Assembly (NCBI GenBank): GCA_900552735.1
Contig: USBA01000036.1
Location: 1-12,513 of the forward strand
Direction of reading: 5' to 3'
Source: an uncultured Collinsella sp.
GTDB taxonomy: Bacteria; Actinomycetota; Coriobacteriia; Coriobacteriales; Coriobacteriaceae
Length of the DNA stretch: 12,513 bases
The notes under the pieces were generated by a model, which was not told the origin of the DNA, did no database searches, and was given only the letters and a program-made list of their open reading frames with translations. Made by a program: the position numbers and the translations under genes. Below are positions 6,392 through 12,359 of the stretch, one piece after another (position 1 is the first letter of the stretch; each line of letters begins with the position of its first letter).

Positions 6392-7696
6392 CTAGGCACG
6401 CTCGGCGCGCGCCAGCTCGGCGGCGACGAGCTTAACAGCCAGCACCAGCACGCCGAGCGCGGCCTCCAGGTCCTCGACCGTGGGATAGCTCGGCGCGATG
6501 CGGATGTTGGTGTCGCGCGGATCCTTGCCATAAGGCCAGGTAGCACCAGCCGGCGTGAGCTTGACGCCCAGGTCGGCACAAAGCGCTGCGACCTTTTGGG
6601 CCGAGCCCTCGGGACCATCAAAGCTCACAAAGTAGCCGCCGCGGGGATGCGTCCAAGTGGCGCAGCCCGTGTCGCCCAAACCCTCGGTGAGCTTGCGCTC
6701 GACGGCCTCAAAGCGCGGGCGCAGGAACTCAGCGTGCTTTTTCATGTGCTCCTTAACCGCCTCGATGGTGGGAAGGAAGCGTACATGGCGCAGCTGGTTG
6801 AGCTTGTCGGCGCTGATCAGGCCAGCCTTCAGACGCTTGGAGAACTCAGCGATAACCGCGGGGCTCGCACCGATGAAGCCGATGCCGGCGCCCGGGAAGG
6901 TAATCTTGGACGTCGAGGCAAAGGCCACCACGCGGTCCTCGGCGCCCGCCGCGCGGGCGAGGTCGAAGATGTTGGCGAGCTCGTCGGTCTCGTCGTACAG
7001 GTCGTGCACGCAGTAGGCGTTGTCCCAGAAGATGCGGAAATCGGGCGCGGCCGTGGGCATCTCGACCAGGCGGCGCACGGTGTCCTCACTAAAGGTGATA
7101 CCCGTGGGGTTGGAGTACTTGGGCACGCACCAGATACCCTTGATGGAATCGTCGGCGGCAACGAGGCGCTCGATCTCGTCCATGTCGGGGCCATTATCGG
7201 TCATCGCGACGGGGACATTCTCGATACCCAGGTCGGCGGTGATGCCAAAGTGACGGTCGTAGCCGGGAACAGGGCACAGGAACTTGACTTTCTTGCCGTC
7301 GTGCGCGGCCTCGTAAGCCTCCCAAGGCTCGCTGCCGCACGAACCGCAGCGCCAAAACATGCCGGCGATATCGTGCTCGATCAGAAGGCTCGACGAACCC
7401 AGTACGAGCGTCTGCTCGGCAGGGCAACCCAGGAACTCCCCCGCCAGCTTGCGCGCCGAGGGAATGCCCTCAAAGCAACCGTAGTTTGAGCAGTCGACGT
7501 TGCCGTCGTGCAGATCGGCATCGGCATTGAGGATATCGAGCATGGGTCGAGAGATGTCCACCTGGGAGGGCGACGGCTTGCCGCGGGCCATGTCGAGCGC
7601 CAGGCCCTTGGCCTTGACCTCGGCGACCTCGGCTTTGAGCGCCTCGATGGCGGCATCGAGTTCGGTGGTTTCCATCTTCTGGTAGATCGTCTGCAT
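6392..7696 (-). CDS. PLP-dependent aminotransferase, AspT-like (probable aspartate aminotransferase)
   Basis: 434 residues, fold-type I. Residues visible for PLP and substrate binding: N196 in YSNPTG, D225 and Y228 in FWDNAYCVHDLY, the Schiff-base lysine K264 in STSKITFPGAGIG, and the carboxylate-binding arginine R399 in NIRIAPSYP. The N-terminal LDMARGKPSPSQVDISRPML and NYGCFEGIPSARKLAGEFLG are typical of the actinobacterial AspT subgroup (related to MocR-type aminotransferase domains), which transfers amino groups between aspartate or glutamate and 2-oxo acids. Substrate is inferred from the subgroup, not proven. There is no DNA-binding domain. The ATG at 7696 has GAAAGG about eight bases upstream; M8 is a possible later start without a clear ribosome site. 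Confidence 0.9.
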   Translation of the reverse strand: MQTIYQKMETTELDAAIEALKAEVAEVKAKGLALDMARGKPSPSQVDISRPMLDILNADADLHDGNVDCSNYGCFEGIPSARKLAGEFLGCPAEQTLVLGSSSLLIEHDIAGMFWRCGSCGSEPWEAYEAAHDGKKVKFLCPVPGYDRHFGITADLGIENVPVAMTDNGPDMDEIERLVAADDSIKGIWCVPKYSNPTGITFSEDTVRRLVEMPTAAPDFRIFWDNAYCVHDLYDETDELANIFDLARAAGAEDRVVAFASTSKITFPGAGIGFIGASPAVIAEFSKRLKAGLISADKLNQLRHVRFLPTIEAVKEHMKKHAEFLRPRFEAVERKLTEGLGDTGCATWTHPRGGYFVSFDGPEGSAQKVAALCADLGVKLTPAGATWPYGKDPRDTNIRIAPSYPTVEDLEAALGVLVLAVKLVAAELARAERA

Positions 7697-7737
7697 GGGT
7701 GCGACCTTTCGCGAAGCGGGACGTTGCAGTTCGTCTA

Positions 7738-7743
7738 AGTATA
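7738..7743 (-). promoter_or_regulatory. Putative -10 element (TATACT) of the aminotransferase gene
   Basis: TATACT reads on the minus strand from 7743 to 7738, about 42 bases before the ATG. The -35 region is GC-rich with no recognisable hexamer. The stretch TATACTTAGACGAA resembles TATACTTGACCGAA at the tatB promoter, which supports a shared promoter type. Confidence 0.35.
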
Positions 7744-7759
7744 GACCGCCACCGCCGCA

Positions 7760-7782
7760 ACGGCATGAAGCCGTGATAGATT
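7760..7782 (+). promoter_or_regulatory. Putative extended -10 and small inverted repeat for the 84-aa gene
   Basis: TGaTAGATT (7774-7782) fits an extended -10 on the + strand, about 63 bases before the ATG at 7846. An inverted repeat acggc/gccgt (7760-7764, 7770-7774) overlaps its upstream side and could be an operator in this divergent promoter region. No -35 is seen. Weak evidence. Confidence 0.25.
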
Positions 7783-7845
7783 AAGTTCATCGCAATGATT
7801 TACGAATCGCCGCGCATGCCGGCGTGGGGCGCCCAAGGAGGCACT

Positions 7846-8100
7846 ATGGAGTACGGATCGTTTCAGGCCGAGGAATTCGGCGACCTGCAGCGCCTGGTCG
7901 ACGGGCTGTTTTACGACCGCCACGCCATCGACCGCCTGGATCTCATCGTGCAGGCCGAAATCTTGGACCTGGCGCCCGATCTCATGGAAATCGTCAACCT
8001 GCTACCGCCCGGCTATTACGACCGCCAGTCACTTTGCGACCAGCTCAACTCCGCCTTGGCCGCCCACGGCTGGGGCGCCGTCTACGGAACGGTGGAATAA
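7846..8100 (+). CDS. Small conserved-looking hypothetical protein (84 aa)
   Basis: 84 residues, soluble, acidic; family not recognised. The start is ATG 7846 because AAGGAGG lies four bases upstream; an in-frame ATG at 7795 has no ribosome site. The sequence suggests two or three helices: FQAEEFGDLQRLVDGLFYDR, AIDRLDLIVQAEIL and APDLMEIVNLLPPG, then YYDRQSLCDQLNSALAAHGW and a short strand AVYGTVE. The PPGYYDRQSLCDQLNSAL part looks like a small helix-turn fold rather than an enzyme. It stands alone on the + strand, divergent from the aminotransferase and convergent with nhaA, with its own promoter region and a good terminator downstream, all signs of a real gene. Confidence 0.8.
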   Translation: MEYGSFQAEEFGDLQRLVDGLFYDRHAIDRLDLIVQAEILDLAPDLMEIVNLLPPGYYDRQSLCDQLNSALAAHGWGAVYGTVE

Positions 8101-8103
8101 GCC

Positions 8104-8132
8104 TAGTCATTTAAGAACGTCCCCATTGACTA
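8104..8132. repeat. Hairpin with AAGAACGTCCCC loop (element 2)
   Basis: Perfect inverted repeat tagtca (8104-8109) / tgacta (8127-8132) encloses the 17-base loop tttaagaacgtccccat. Read on the minus strand the loop contains GGGGACGTTCTT, nearly identical to the GGGACGTTCCT core of element 1 (619-678), although the two stems share no sequence. It starts 3 bases after the TAA of the 84-aa gene and abuts the terminator. Confidence 0.55.
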
Positions 8133-8169
8133 AAACGCCGCTTGTGATGGTGTCCACAGGCGGCGTTTT
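8132..8169. terminator. Bidirectional intrinsic terminator between the 84-aa gene and nhaA
   Basis: Arms aaaacgccgcttgtg (8132-8146) and cacaggcggcgtttt (8155-8169) pair over 15 positions with one wobble, with an 8-base loop. The A/T tracts at the ends serve both directions, ending the + strand gene (stop 8100) and the minus-strand nhaA (stop 8187). Confidence 0.88.
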
Positions 8170-8186
8170 CAAACTTGTATATGCTT

Positions 8187-9545
8187 TTACTTGTCTTTGG
8201 GCGCGGGGTGTTTGCAGACCACGCTCATGTAGATCATACCGAGCACGGCGGCGGTGACCGAACCGGCAAGGATGGCGGCCTTGGCAGCCAGAACCTCAAA
8301 CTGGGCCGTCGGGAAGGCAAGACCGCTGATGAGAATCGACATGGTAAAGCCGATGCCGCCCAGAATGCCCACACCGGCAATCATGTGCCAGTTGACATTG
8401 TGCGGCAGCTCGCAGACCTTGAGCTTGACCAAGGCGAACGTCATGCCAAAGATGCCGATCGGCTTGCCCAGCAGCATGCCAAAGTACACGCCGAGCGTCA
8501 CCGGGTCGGTGAGCAGCGTGCTCATGTCCACGCCCACTAGGCGAACCTGTGCGTTCACGAACGCAAAGATCGGAAGAATCACAAAGTTGACCGGCGTGGA
8601 GATCAGACGCTCCATGCGGATGAGCGGCGGGGTGACGCGGTGCATGACGCGCTCGACCTTAGTGGTCGAGACGGTAAAGTCATGCTGGCCCAGGATGTGT
8701 GCCTCGTCATCGTAGCTGTCATCGAGCAACGGCAGGCACTCGCCCAACCAATCGGTAAGGCTATCGAGCTTGACGCCGCACTTGGCCGGGATGGTAAAAG
8801 CCAAGATGACGCCGGCAAGCGTGGCGTGTACGCCGCTCTTGAACATGCAGAACCACAACAGCAAACCCAGTACCGAATACGGGGCAAGGCGGTAATGCTG
8901 CGTCTTGTTGAGCCACACGAGCGCGCAGGTCACAAGCGCGGCGGCGCCCAACCAAAACGGATTGGGGCTCTGACCGTAGAAGATGGCGATGGCGGCGATA
9001 GAGATGAGGTCGTCGGCGATGGCGAGCGTCGAGAAGAACACGCGCACGCCGTTGGGCACGCGATTGCCCAAAAGCGACAGCACGCCCAGTGCGAAGGCAA
9101 TATCGGTTGCCATGGGGATGGCCCAACCGTTGTGAGCGCCGGCATGGTTAAAGATCAGGTAGATGCAGGCGGGAACGACGACGCCACCCACGGCCGCCAG
9201 CATGGGAAGCATGGCCTGACGCGGATTCTTGAGCTCGCCGACCGTCATCTCGTACTTAAGCTCAATACCCACCAACAAAAAGAAAATCGCCATGAGAAAG
9301 TCGTTGACGAAAAGCTCAACGGTGAGACCGGCCGTAAGGTTGCCCAGACCCACATACAGCGGGGTCTCCAAAAAGTGATGGATGGCCTCGTAGGCATCGG
9401 TATTGGCGCAAATGACGGCGGCGATGGCGGCGAAGACCATGACGGCGGCGGAAATCGTGCCGTTCTCGGCGATGCGCTCCCAGATGTCGTGACGCTCAAA
9501 ACGCTTGCGCTCACGGACGTTGAACAGCTGCTCGGGTGCTGCCAT
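8187..9545 (-). CDS. nhaA: Na+/H+ antiporter NhaA
   Basis: 452 residues; an integral membrane antiporter that expels Na+ (or Li+) in exchange for protons. Recognisable motifs: FFLLVGIELKYEM (88-100), the unwound-helix stretch GWAIPMATDIAFALGVLSLLG (140-160, D148 equivalent to D133 of E. coli), the paired ion-binding aspartates D178-D179 in LAIADDLISI (E. coli D163/D164), and K361 in LLGKPIGI (E. coli K300). GIGFTMSILISGLAF (397-411) is the conserved C-terminal helix. It is about 60 residues longer than E. coli NhaA, much of this in an acidic polar loop (about 258-312, including LLDDSYDDEAH). The ATG at 9545 has AAAGGAG six bases upstream. The 5' leader holds a terminator-like hairpin (9579-9614), so expression may be attenuated. 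Confidence 0.95.
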   Translation of the reverse strand: MAAPEQLFNVRERKRFERHDIWERIAENGTISAAVMVFAAIAAVICANTDAYEAIHHFLETPLYVGLGNLTAGLTVELFVNDFLMAIFFLLVGIELKYEMTVGELKNPRQAMLPMLAAVGGVVVPACIYLIFNHAGAHNGWAIPMATDIAFALGVLSLLGNRVPNGVRVFFSTLAIADDLISIAAIAIFYGQSPNPFWLGAAALVTCALVWLNKTQHYRLAPYSVLGLLLWFCMFKSGVHATLAGVILAFTIPAKCGVKLDSLTDWLGECLPLLDDSYDDEAHILGQHDFTVSTTKVERVMHRVTPPLIRMERLISTPVNFVILPIFAFVNAQVRLVGVDMSTLLTDPVTLGVYFGMLLGKPIGIFGMTFALVKLKVCELPHNVNWHMIAGVGILGGIGFTMSILISGLAFPTAQFEVLAAKAAILAGSVTAAVLGMIYMSVVCKHPAPKDK

Positions 9546-9559
9546 GGGCGGCTCCTTTC

Positions 9560-9575
9560 ACGGGAAGGCTCCCGT
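9560..9575 (-). promoter_or_regulatory. Hairpin directly before the nhaA ribosome site
   Basis: Perfect 6-bp inverted repeat acggga (9560-9565) / tcccgt (9570-9575) with a 4-base loop. On the nhaA transcript it ends right at the AAAGGAG ribosome site and begins a few bases after the T-run of the upstream terminator-like hairpin, so it may tune translation or insulate the site. Confidence 0.4.
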
Positions 9576-9578
9576 CTT

Positions 9579-9614
9579 AAAAAAGCACGGCCCGCCCAAG
9601 TGGCGGCGCCGCGC
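9579..9614 (-). terminator. Terminator-like hairpin in the nhaA leader (candidate attenuator)
   Basis: On the minus strand, arms at 9614-9602 (GCGCGGCGCCGCC) and 9596-9585 (GGCGGGCCGTGC) pair over 12 positions with one bulged G and one G-U, loop of five, then six T (9584-9579). This is a strong intrinsic terminator pointing into nhaA, with only 33 bases between the T-run and the nhaA ATG. Since ppaC already has its own terminator 140 bases upstream, conditional termination of nhaA is the likeliest role. A simple second terminator for ppaC read-through is the alternative. Confidence 0.72.
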
Positions 9615-9753
9615 TCTAACGTATTACGCTTGCATCTAGCCTACCCTGCACGACAAGCACGCAGGCGTGGCCGAAAAGCGGAACCACAGGTTGAACATTA
9701 TTTGCCCAACGGCACGGGCACGCCTGTCCAAGAGACGACGCGGCGCCATGCAC
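9615..9753 (-). promoter_or_regulatory. Foldable upstream region of nhaA (candidate riboswitch or promoter region)
   Basis: Between the ppaC terminator and the nhaA attenuator lies a gene-free stretch with several possible stems. CAGGCGTG (minus, 9726-9719) pairs with CACGCCTG (9669-9662) over 8 bp and would enclose a 49-base domain. Inside are TGCCC/GGGCA (9720-9716 with 9707-9703) and a GTGG..CCG stem with an AA bulge (9687-9684, 9681-9679 with 9673-9667), each overlapping the ends of the outer stem. GGCGCCGCG (9747-9739) is a perfect 9-base complement of part of the terminator 5' arm (9613-9605) and could act as an antiterminator. The nhaA promoter must lie here or upstream; I see no clear one (AATAAT near 9700 and TAATAC at 9626-9621 are weak options). 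Confidence 0.35.
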
Positions 9754-9793
9754 AAAAAACGACCGGAGCGCGGGGCGTCCGCGATCCGGTCGT
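9754..9793 (-). terminator. Intrinsic terminator of ppaC
   Basis: On the minus strand ACGACCGGA (9793-9785) pairs with TCCGGTCGT (9767-9759), with further GC pairing inside (gcgg with ccgc), followed by six T (9759-9754). It lies 20 bases after the ppaC stop codon. Confidence 0.9.
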
Positions 9794-9812
9794 GGCGTTT
9801 AGTGAACTAAAC

Positions 9813-10736
9813 CTAGCAGGCGGCCATGATGGGGGCAGCGACCTGCTTCTTACGGGAGAGGACGCCCGGCATCCAGACGCCGTCGTGCTCGTCGGCAATG
9901 CCCAGGCCCTTCTGAGCGGCCTCGGTCTCGCCCTCGAGCAGGACCTGCGAGCCCTCCTCCATGATGTCGGTGATGCACAGGACAATGCCGTCAGCGCCCT
10001 TCTCGGCAGCGTAGGCGCGCATGGCCTCGCGAATCTCGTCGATCATGCCGAGTGCGCGGGTCTTGTCGACAGTCTCGTACTGGCCGATGAGCAGCTTCTT
10101 GCCGGCGGGCTCGAACATCTTGATGTCGTTGCCGACCATCTCGGCAGCGGTAAAGGAGCCGGACGGACGGGTGAGGAAGACCTCCATGCCAAACTTGACC
10201 GGGTCGACGCCCACCTGCTCGCCGAGCTTGGCGGCGACGGCGCGGTCGACATCGGTGGTGGTGGGGCTCTTGAGCATGAGCGTGTCGGTCATCATGGCCG
10301 AGAGCAGCAGCTTAGCCTGGACGTCGGAAAGCTCAACGCCGAGCACGCCGGCGAGCTTGGTGACGATGGTGCAGCTGGAGCCCCAGGGCAGGCAGATGTA
10401 GTGCAGCGGGCCGGCGGTCTCGAAGTCGCCGATGCGGTGATGATCGACAACGCCAAAGACCGTGGCGTCCTTAAGGCCGGCGACGGACTGGGCAGACTCG
10501 TTGTGGTCGGTGAGGACGACGAGCTGACCGGCCTCGACGGACTCGATCACGCGGGGCTCGGCGATGCCGGCGTCGGCGAGCAGCTTGGCGGACTCGGCCG
10601 GAAGCTGACCAAGGGCGCAGGCCTCGTAGGTGTTGCCGGCATACTCAACCTGGTTGAGCAGCTGGGACAGGACGACGGCGCTCATGATGGCGTCGTTATC
10701 GGGGTTCTGGTGACCAAAGACAAGAACGTTTGCCAT
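9813..10736 (-). CDS. ppaC: Manganese-dependent inorganic pyrophosphatase (family II, DHH)
   Basis: 307 residues; hydrolyses pyrophosphate to two phosphates, pulling biosynthetic reactions forward in the cytoplasm. Metal ligands of the DHH family are all present: H9, D13 and D15 in GHQNPDND, D77 in TDHNE, the D98-H99-H100 motif (VVDHHR), and D151 in MMTDTLMLKSPT. The DHHA2 C-terminal domain carries the substrate-binding SRKKQV (294-299). There is no CBS/DRTGG regulatory insert, so this is the short, unregulated form. The ATG at 10736 has GGAGG six bases upstream. A terminator follows at once. The ROK gene lies 166 bases upstream on the same strand, with no clear terminator between, so partial read-through from it is possible. 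Confidence 0.96.
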   Translation of the reverse strand: MANVLVFGHQNPDNDAIMSAVVLSQLLNQVEYAGNTYEACALGQLPAESAKLLADAGIAEPRVIESVEAGQLVVLTDHNESAQSVAGLKDATVFGVVDHHRIGDFETAGPLHYICLPWGSSCTIVTKLAGVLGVELSDVQAKLLLSAMMTDTLMLKSPTTTDVDRAVAAKLGEQVGVDPVKFGMEVFLTRPSGSFTAAEMVGNDIKMFEPAGKKLLIGQYETVDKTRALGMIDEIREAMRAYAAEKGADGIVLCITDIMEEGSQVLLEGETEAAQKGLGIADEHDGVWMPGVLSRKKQVAAPIMAAC

Positions 10737-10857
10737 GGATATCCTCCACTTGATATGTGTACTTGGACGTAGCTATGGTAGCACGCCGATGCCGAGCCTT
10801 CGCAGACGGAAGGGTCACGGCATATTTTGGGGCAGGCATGGGGGCCAAGACTGTCCC

Positions 10858-10901
10858 TTTTGCACCGTGTTGGTGCAAAGTAACCTGACCCCCTTGCACC
10901 A
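10858..10901. repeat. Three-armed inverted-repeat element (element 3)
   Basis: The central arm ggtgcaaa (10872-10879) pairs with tttgcacc (10859-10866) on its left (8 bp, loop gtgtt). The same arm, as tggtgcaa (10871-10878), pairs with ttgcacca (10894-10901) on its right (8 bp, loop agtaacctgaccccc). Both cannot form together. Read on the minus strand the right-hand loop is GGGGGTCAGGTTACT, a looser relative of the GGGACGTTCYT loops of elements 1 and 2, and GGGACAGTC follows the third arm. It starts 1 base after the TAG of the ROK gene on that gene's strand. No T-run follows, so it is not a standard terminator. Confidence 0.5.
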
Positions 10902-10902
10902 G

Positions 10903-11856
10903 CTATTTACCGGCGGCGCGCAGGGCTACGTAGGCGGCACCGATGATGCCGGCGTCGTTTCCGAGCGAAGCGACCTTAATGGGCGTCTCGCGCGAGGCAG
11001 AGAGCGCGTACTGCTTAAAGTGCTCGCGAACCTTGTCGAGATAAACATCGGCCGAAGCGGACGCGCCGCCACCGATCAGGAACATCTCGGGGTCGACCAC
11101 GTTGGCGATAAGCGCCAGGGCGCGGCCAAGGTAGTCGGCCATGGTGTCGGCTGCGGCCAGCGCGAGCTTGTCGCCCTCGCGGCAGGCCTGGAACACGTCC
11201 TTGGAATCGGAGGGGCCGGTGAGCTCAATGGGCTCGACGCCCGCCTTCTTGCACTCGGCAAGGTAGTTGCTCACCACGCCGGTGGCGCTGGAATACTGCT
11301 CCAGATGGCCATGGCCGCCACAGCCGCAGGTGCGCTCCTCGGCCGGGTTCAGGCACATGTGGCCAATCTCGCCGCCGGCGCCCACAACGCCCGATACCAC
11401 GTCGCCGTTAACGATAACGCCGCCGCCCACGCCGGTACCGATGGTGACCATCACCACGTTCTGCACGCCCTTGGCAGAACCGAGCCAGGCCTCGCCCATG
11501 GCAGCGGCGTTGGCATCGTTCTCATACTTAACGACCGCATCGGGGCAGTGCTTCTGAATGGCGACCCTCAGCTCGGGCAGGTTAATGGCAATGTTGGCCT
11601 TGACCTTGGCATCGCCCGACGCCGGGATGGGACACGGAACGGCCAGGCCAATGCCCGCCACAAAGGCACGCGGAATCTGTGCCTTGGCGACCACCTGGTC
11701 GATAGCCTCGGTCACCGCGGCAAAGCCCGCGGCGTCAACGATAGGAGGCGTGGGCACGCTGGCCTTGGCAAGCAGGTTGCCATCCTCGTCGAACAGGCCC
11801 TCCTTAACCGAGGTGCCGCCAACGTCGATGCCGATGTAGTACTGCTTAGGTTCCAT
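10903..11856 (-). CDS. ROK-family glucokinase
   Basis: 317 residues, usual for ROK glucokinases; phosphorylates glucose (or a related sugar) with ATP. The ATP phosphate motif is GIDVGGTSVKEGLFD (9-23), the sugar-binding and catalytic stretch is ENDANAAAMGEAW (112-124, catalytic base D114), and GTGVGGGVIVNG (140-151) and GGEIGH (161-166) complete the fold. The zinc motif is TCGCGGHGHLEQYSSATG: the usual third cysteine of CxCGxxGCxE is H184. H166, C177, C179 and H184 could still form a zinc site. The annotated start is ATG 11856, with a GGTGG ribosome site and MEPKQYYIGIDVGG directly after; a longer open frame upstream encodes unrelated Arg-rich residues. No helix-turn-helix domain, so it is a kinase and not a repressor. 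Glucose specificity is inferred. Confidence 0.9.
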   Translation of the reverse strand: MEPKQYYIGIDVGGTSVKEGLFDEDGNLLAKASVPTPPIVDAAGFAAVTEAIDQVVAKAQIPRAFVAGIGLAVPCPIPASGDAKVKANIAINLPELRVAIQKHCPDAVVKYENDANAAAMGEAWLGSAKGVQNVVMVTIGTGVGGGVIVNGDVVSGVVGAGGEIGHMCLNPAEERTCGCGGHGHLEQYSSATGVVSNYLAECKKAGVEPIELTGPSDSKDVFQACREGDKLALAAADTMADYLGRALALIANVVDPEMFLIGGGASASADVYLDKVREHFKQYALSASRETPIKVASLGNDAGIIGAAYVALRAAGK

Positions 11857-11880
11857 GGGAGCCCACCTTTCGAGAATTGG

Positions 11881-11939
11881 GTCCGCGGCACAGAATCGCG
11901 GACGCATACATTGCCTGTATGGTACCGCTCGCACAGGCA
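11881..11939 (-). promoter_or_regulatory. Cluster of inverted repeats upstream of the ROK kinase gene
   Basis: Three inverted repeats lie 25 to 85 bases before the ATG: gtccgcg/cgcggac (11881-11887, 11897-11903), cataca/tgtatg (11905-11910, 11916-11921) and tgcctgt/acaggca (11912-11918, 11933-11939). The last two overlap, and on the minus strand TACCAT (11924-11919) between them could be a -10. Operator sites or leader hairpins are both possible; no regulator is known. Confidence 0.35.
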
Positions 11940-11993
11940 AAACGCGCCGCCGAGCTCGCACATTTTTAGCGAATGTTTAAACAACTCGCGCAT

Positions 11994-12033
11994 AAAAAAC
12001 GGCCCGCACGCGTTCATCCGCGCACGGGCCGTT
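11994..12033 (-). terminator. Intrinsic terminator after the PTS IIB gene
   Basis: On the minus strand AACGGCCCG (12033-12025) pairs with CGGGCCGTT (12006-11998), with an inner GCGCG/CGCG stem, and runs into T-tract 11999-11994. It starts 8 bases after the IIB stop codon and closes the SGNH-IIB operon. Confidence 0.92.
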
Positions 12034-12041
12034 CCGGGACG

Positions 12042-12350
12042 CTATCCCTCCATCGCAGCGATGGCCTGGTCCAGGATCTTGGGCGCATTCATGCGACCGA
12101 AATCCAGCATGTCGAGCATCACGAGCTTCACGCCCGCGCGTCCCAGATCGCCCTCGATATTCACGCGCGCGTAGGCCACCTGCGGGGCAAGCAGCAAAAC
12201 GCCCACGCCGTCCAGATGGTCGGACGCCTCGCTCACCGGAAGCGCCTCGATATTGATCTTCAAGCCACGGCTCTCCGCCTCGTGCTGCATCTTTTGCACC
12301 AGCAGGCTCGTCGACATGCCGCCACCGCAACAAAGCAAAATGTTCTTCAT
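12042..12350 (-). CDS. PTS lactose/cellobiose-type EIIB protein
   Basis: 102 residues, a complete stand-alone IIB domain. It carries phosphate from IIA to the incoming sugar at the IIC transporter, through a phosphocysteine: here C8 in LLCCGGGMSTSLLVQKM, matching the CSAGMSTSLLV loop of E. coli ChbB; C7 before it is an extra cysteine. The rest (IEALPVSEASDHLDGVGVLLLAPQVAY) fits the small alpha/beta fold. The ATG at 12350 has AGGAG six bases upstream, overlapping the stop region of the SGNH hydrolase gene 9 bases away. The IIA and IIC partners are not in the window and the gene is the last of its operon. Sugar specificity is unknown; beta-glucosides or chitobiose are usual for the family. Confidence 0.92.
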   Translation of the reverse strand: MKNILLCCGGGMSTSLLVQKMQHEAESRGLKINIEALPVSEASDHLDGVGVLLLAPQVAYARVNIEGDLGRAGVKLVMLDMLDFGRMNAPKILDQAIAAMEG

Positions 12351-12359
12351 AGTTATCTC

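Noticed and set aside
7718..7725. GGGACGTT near the aminotransferase start as a fourth copy of the element core
   Set aside because: Only 8 bases match, the CTT/CCT end is missing and flanks form no more than a 4-bp inverted repeat; treated as chance.
8640..10772. 710-codon open frame on the + strand opposite nhaA and ppaC
   Set aside because: It spans two clear minus-strand genes, their terminators and leader, and encodes low-complexity Gly/Asp/His/Arg-rich sequence with no recognisable domain.
10735..12174. 479-codon open frame on the + strand opposite the ROK kinase and PTS IIB genes
   Set aside because: Shadow of the minus-strand genes, with no ribosome site matched to a plausible start and no domain.
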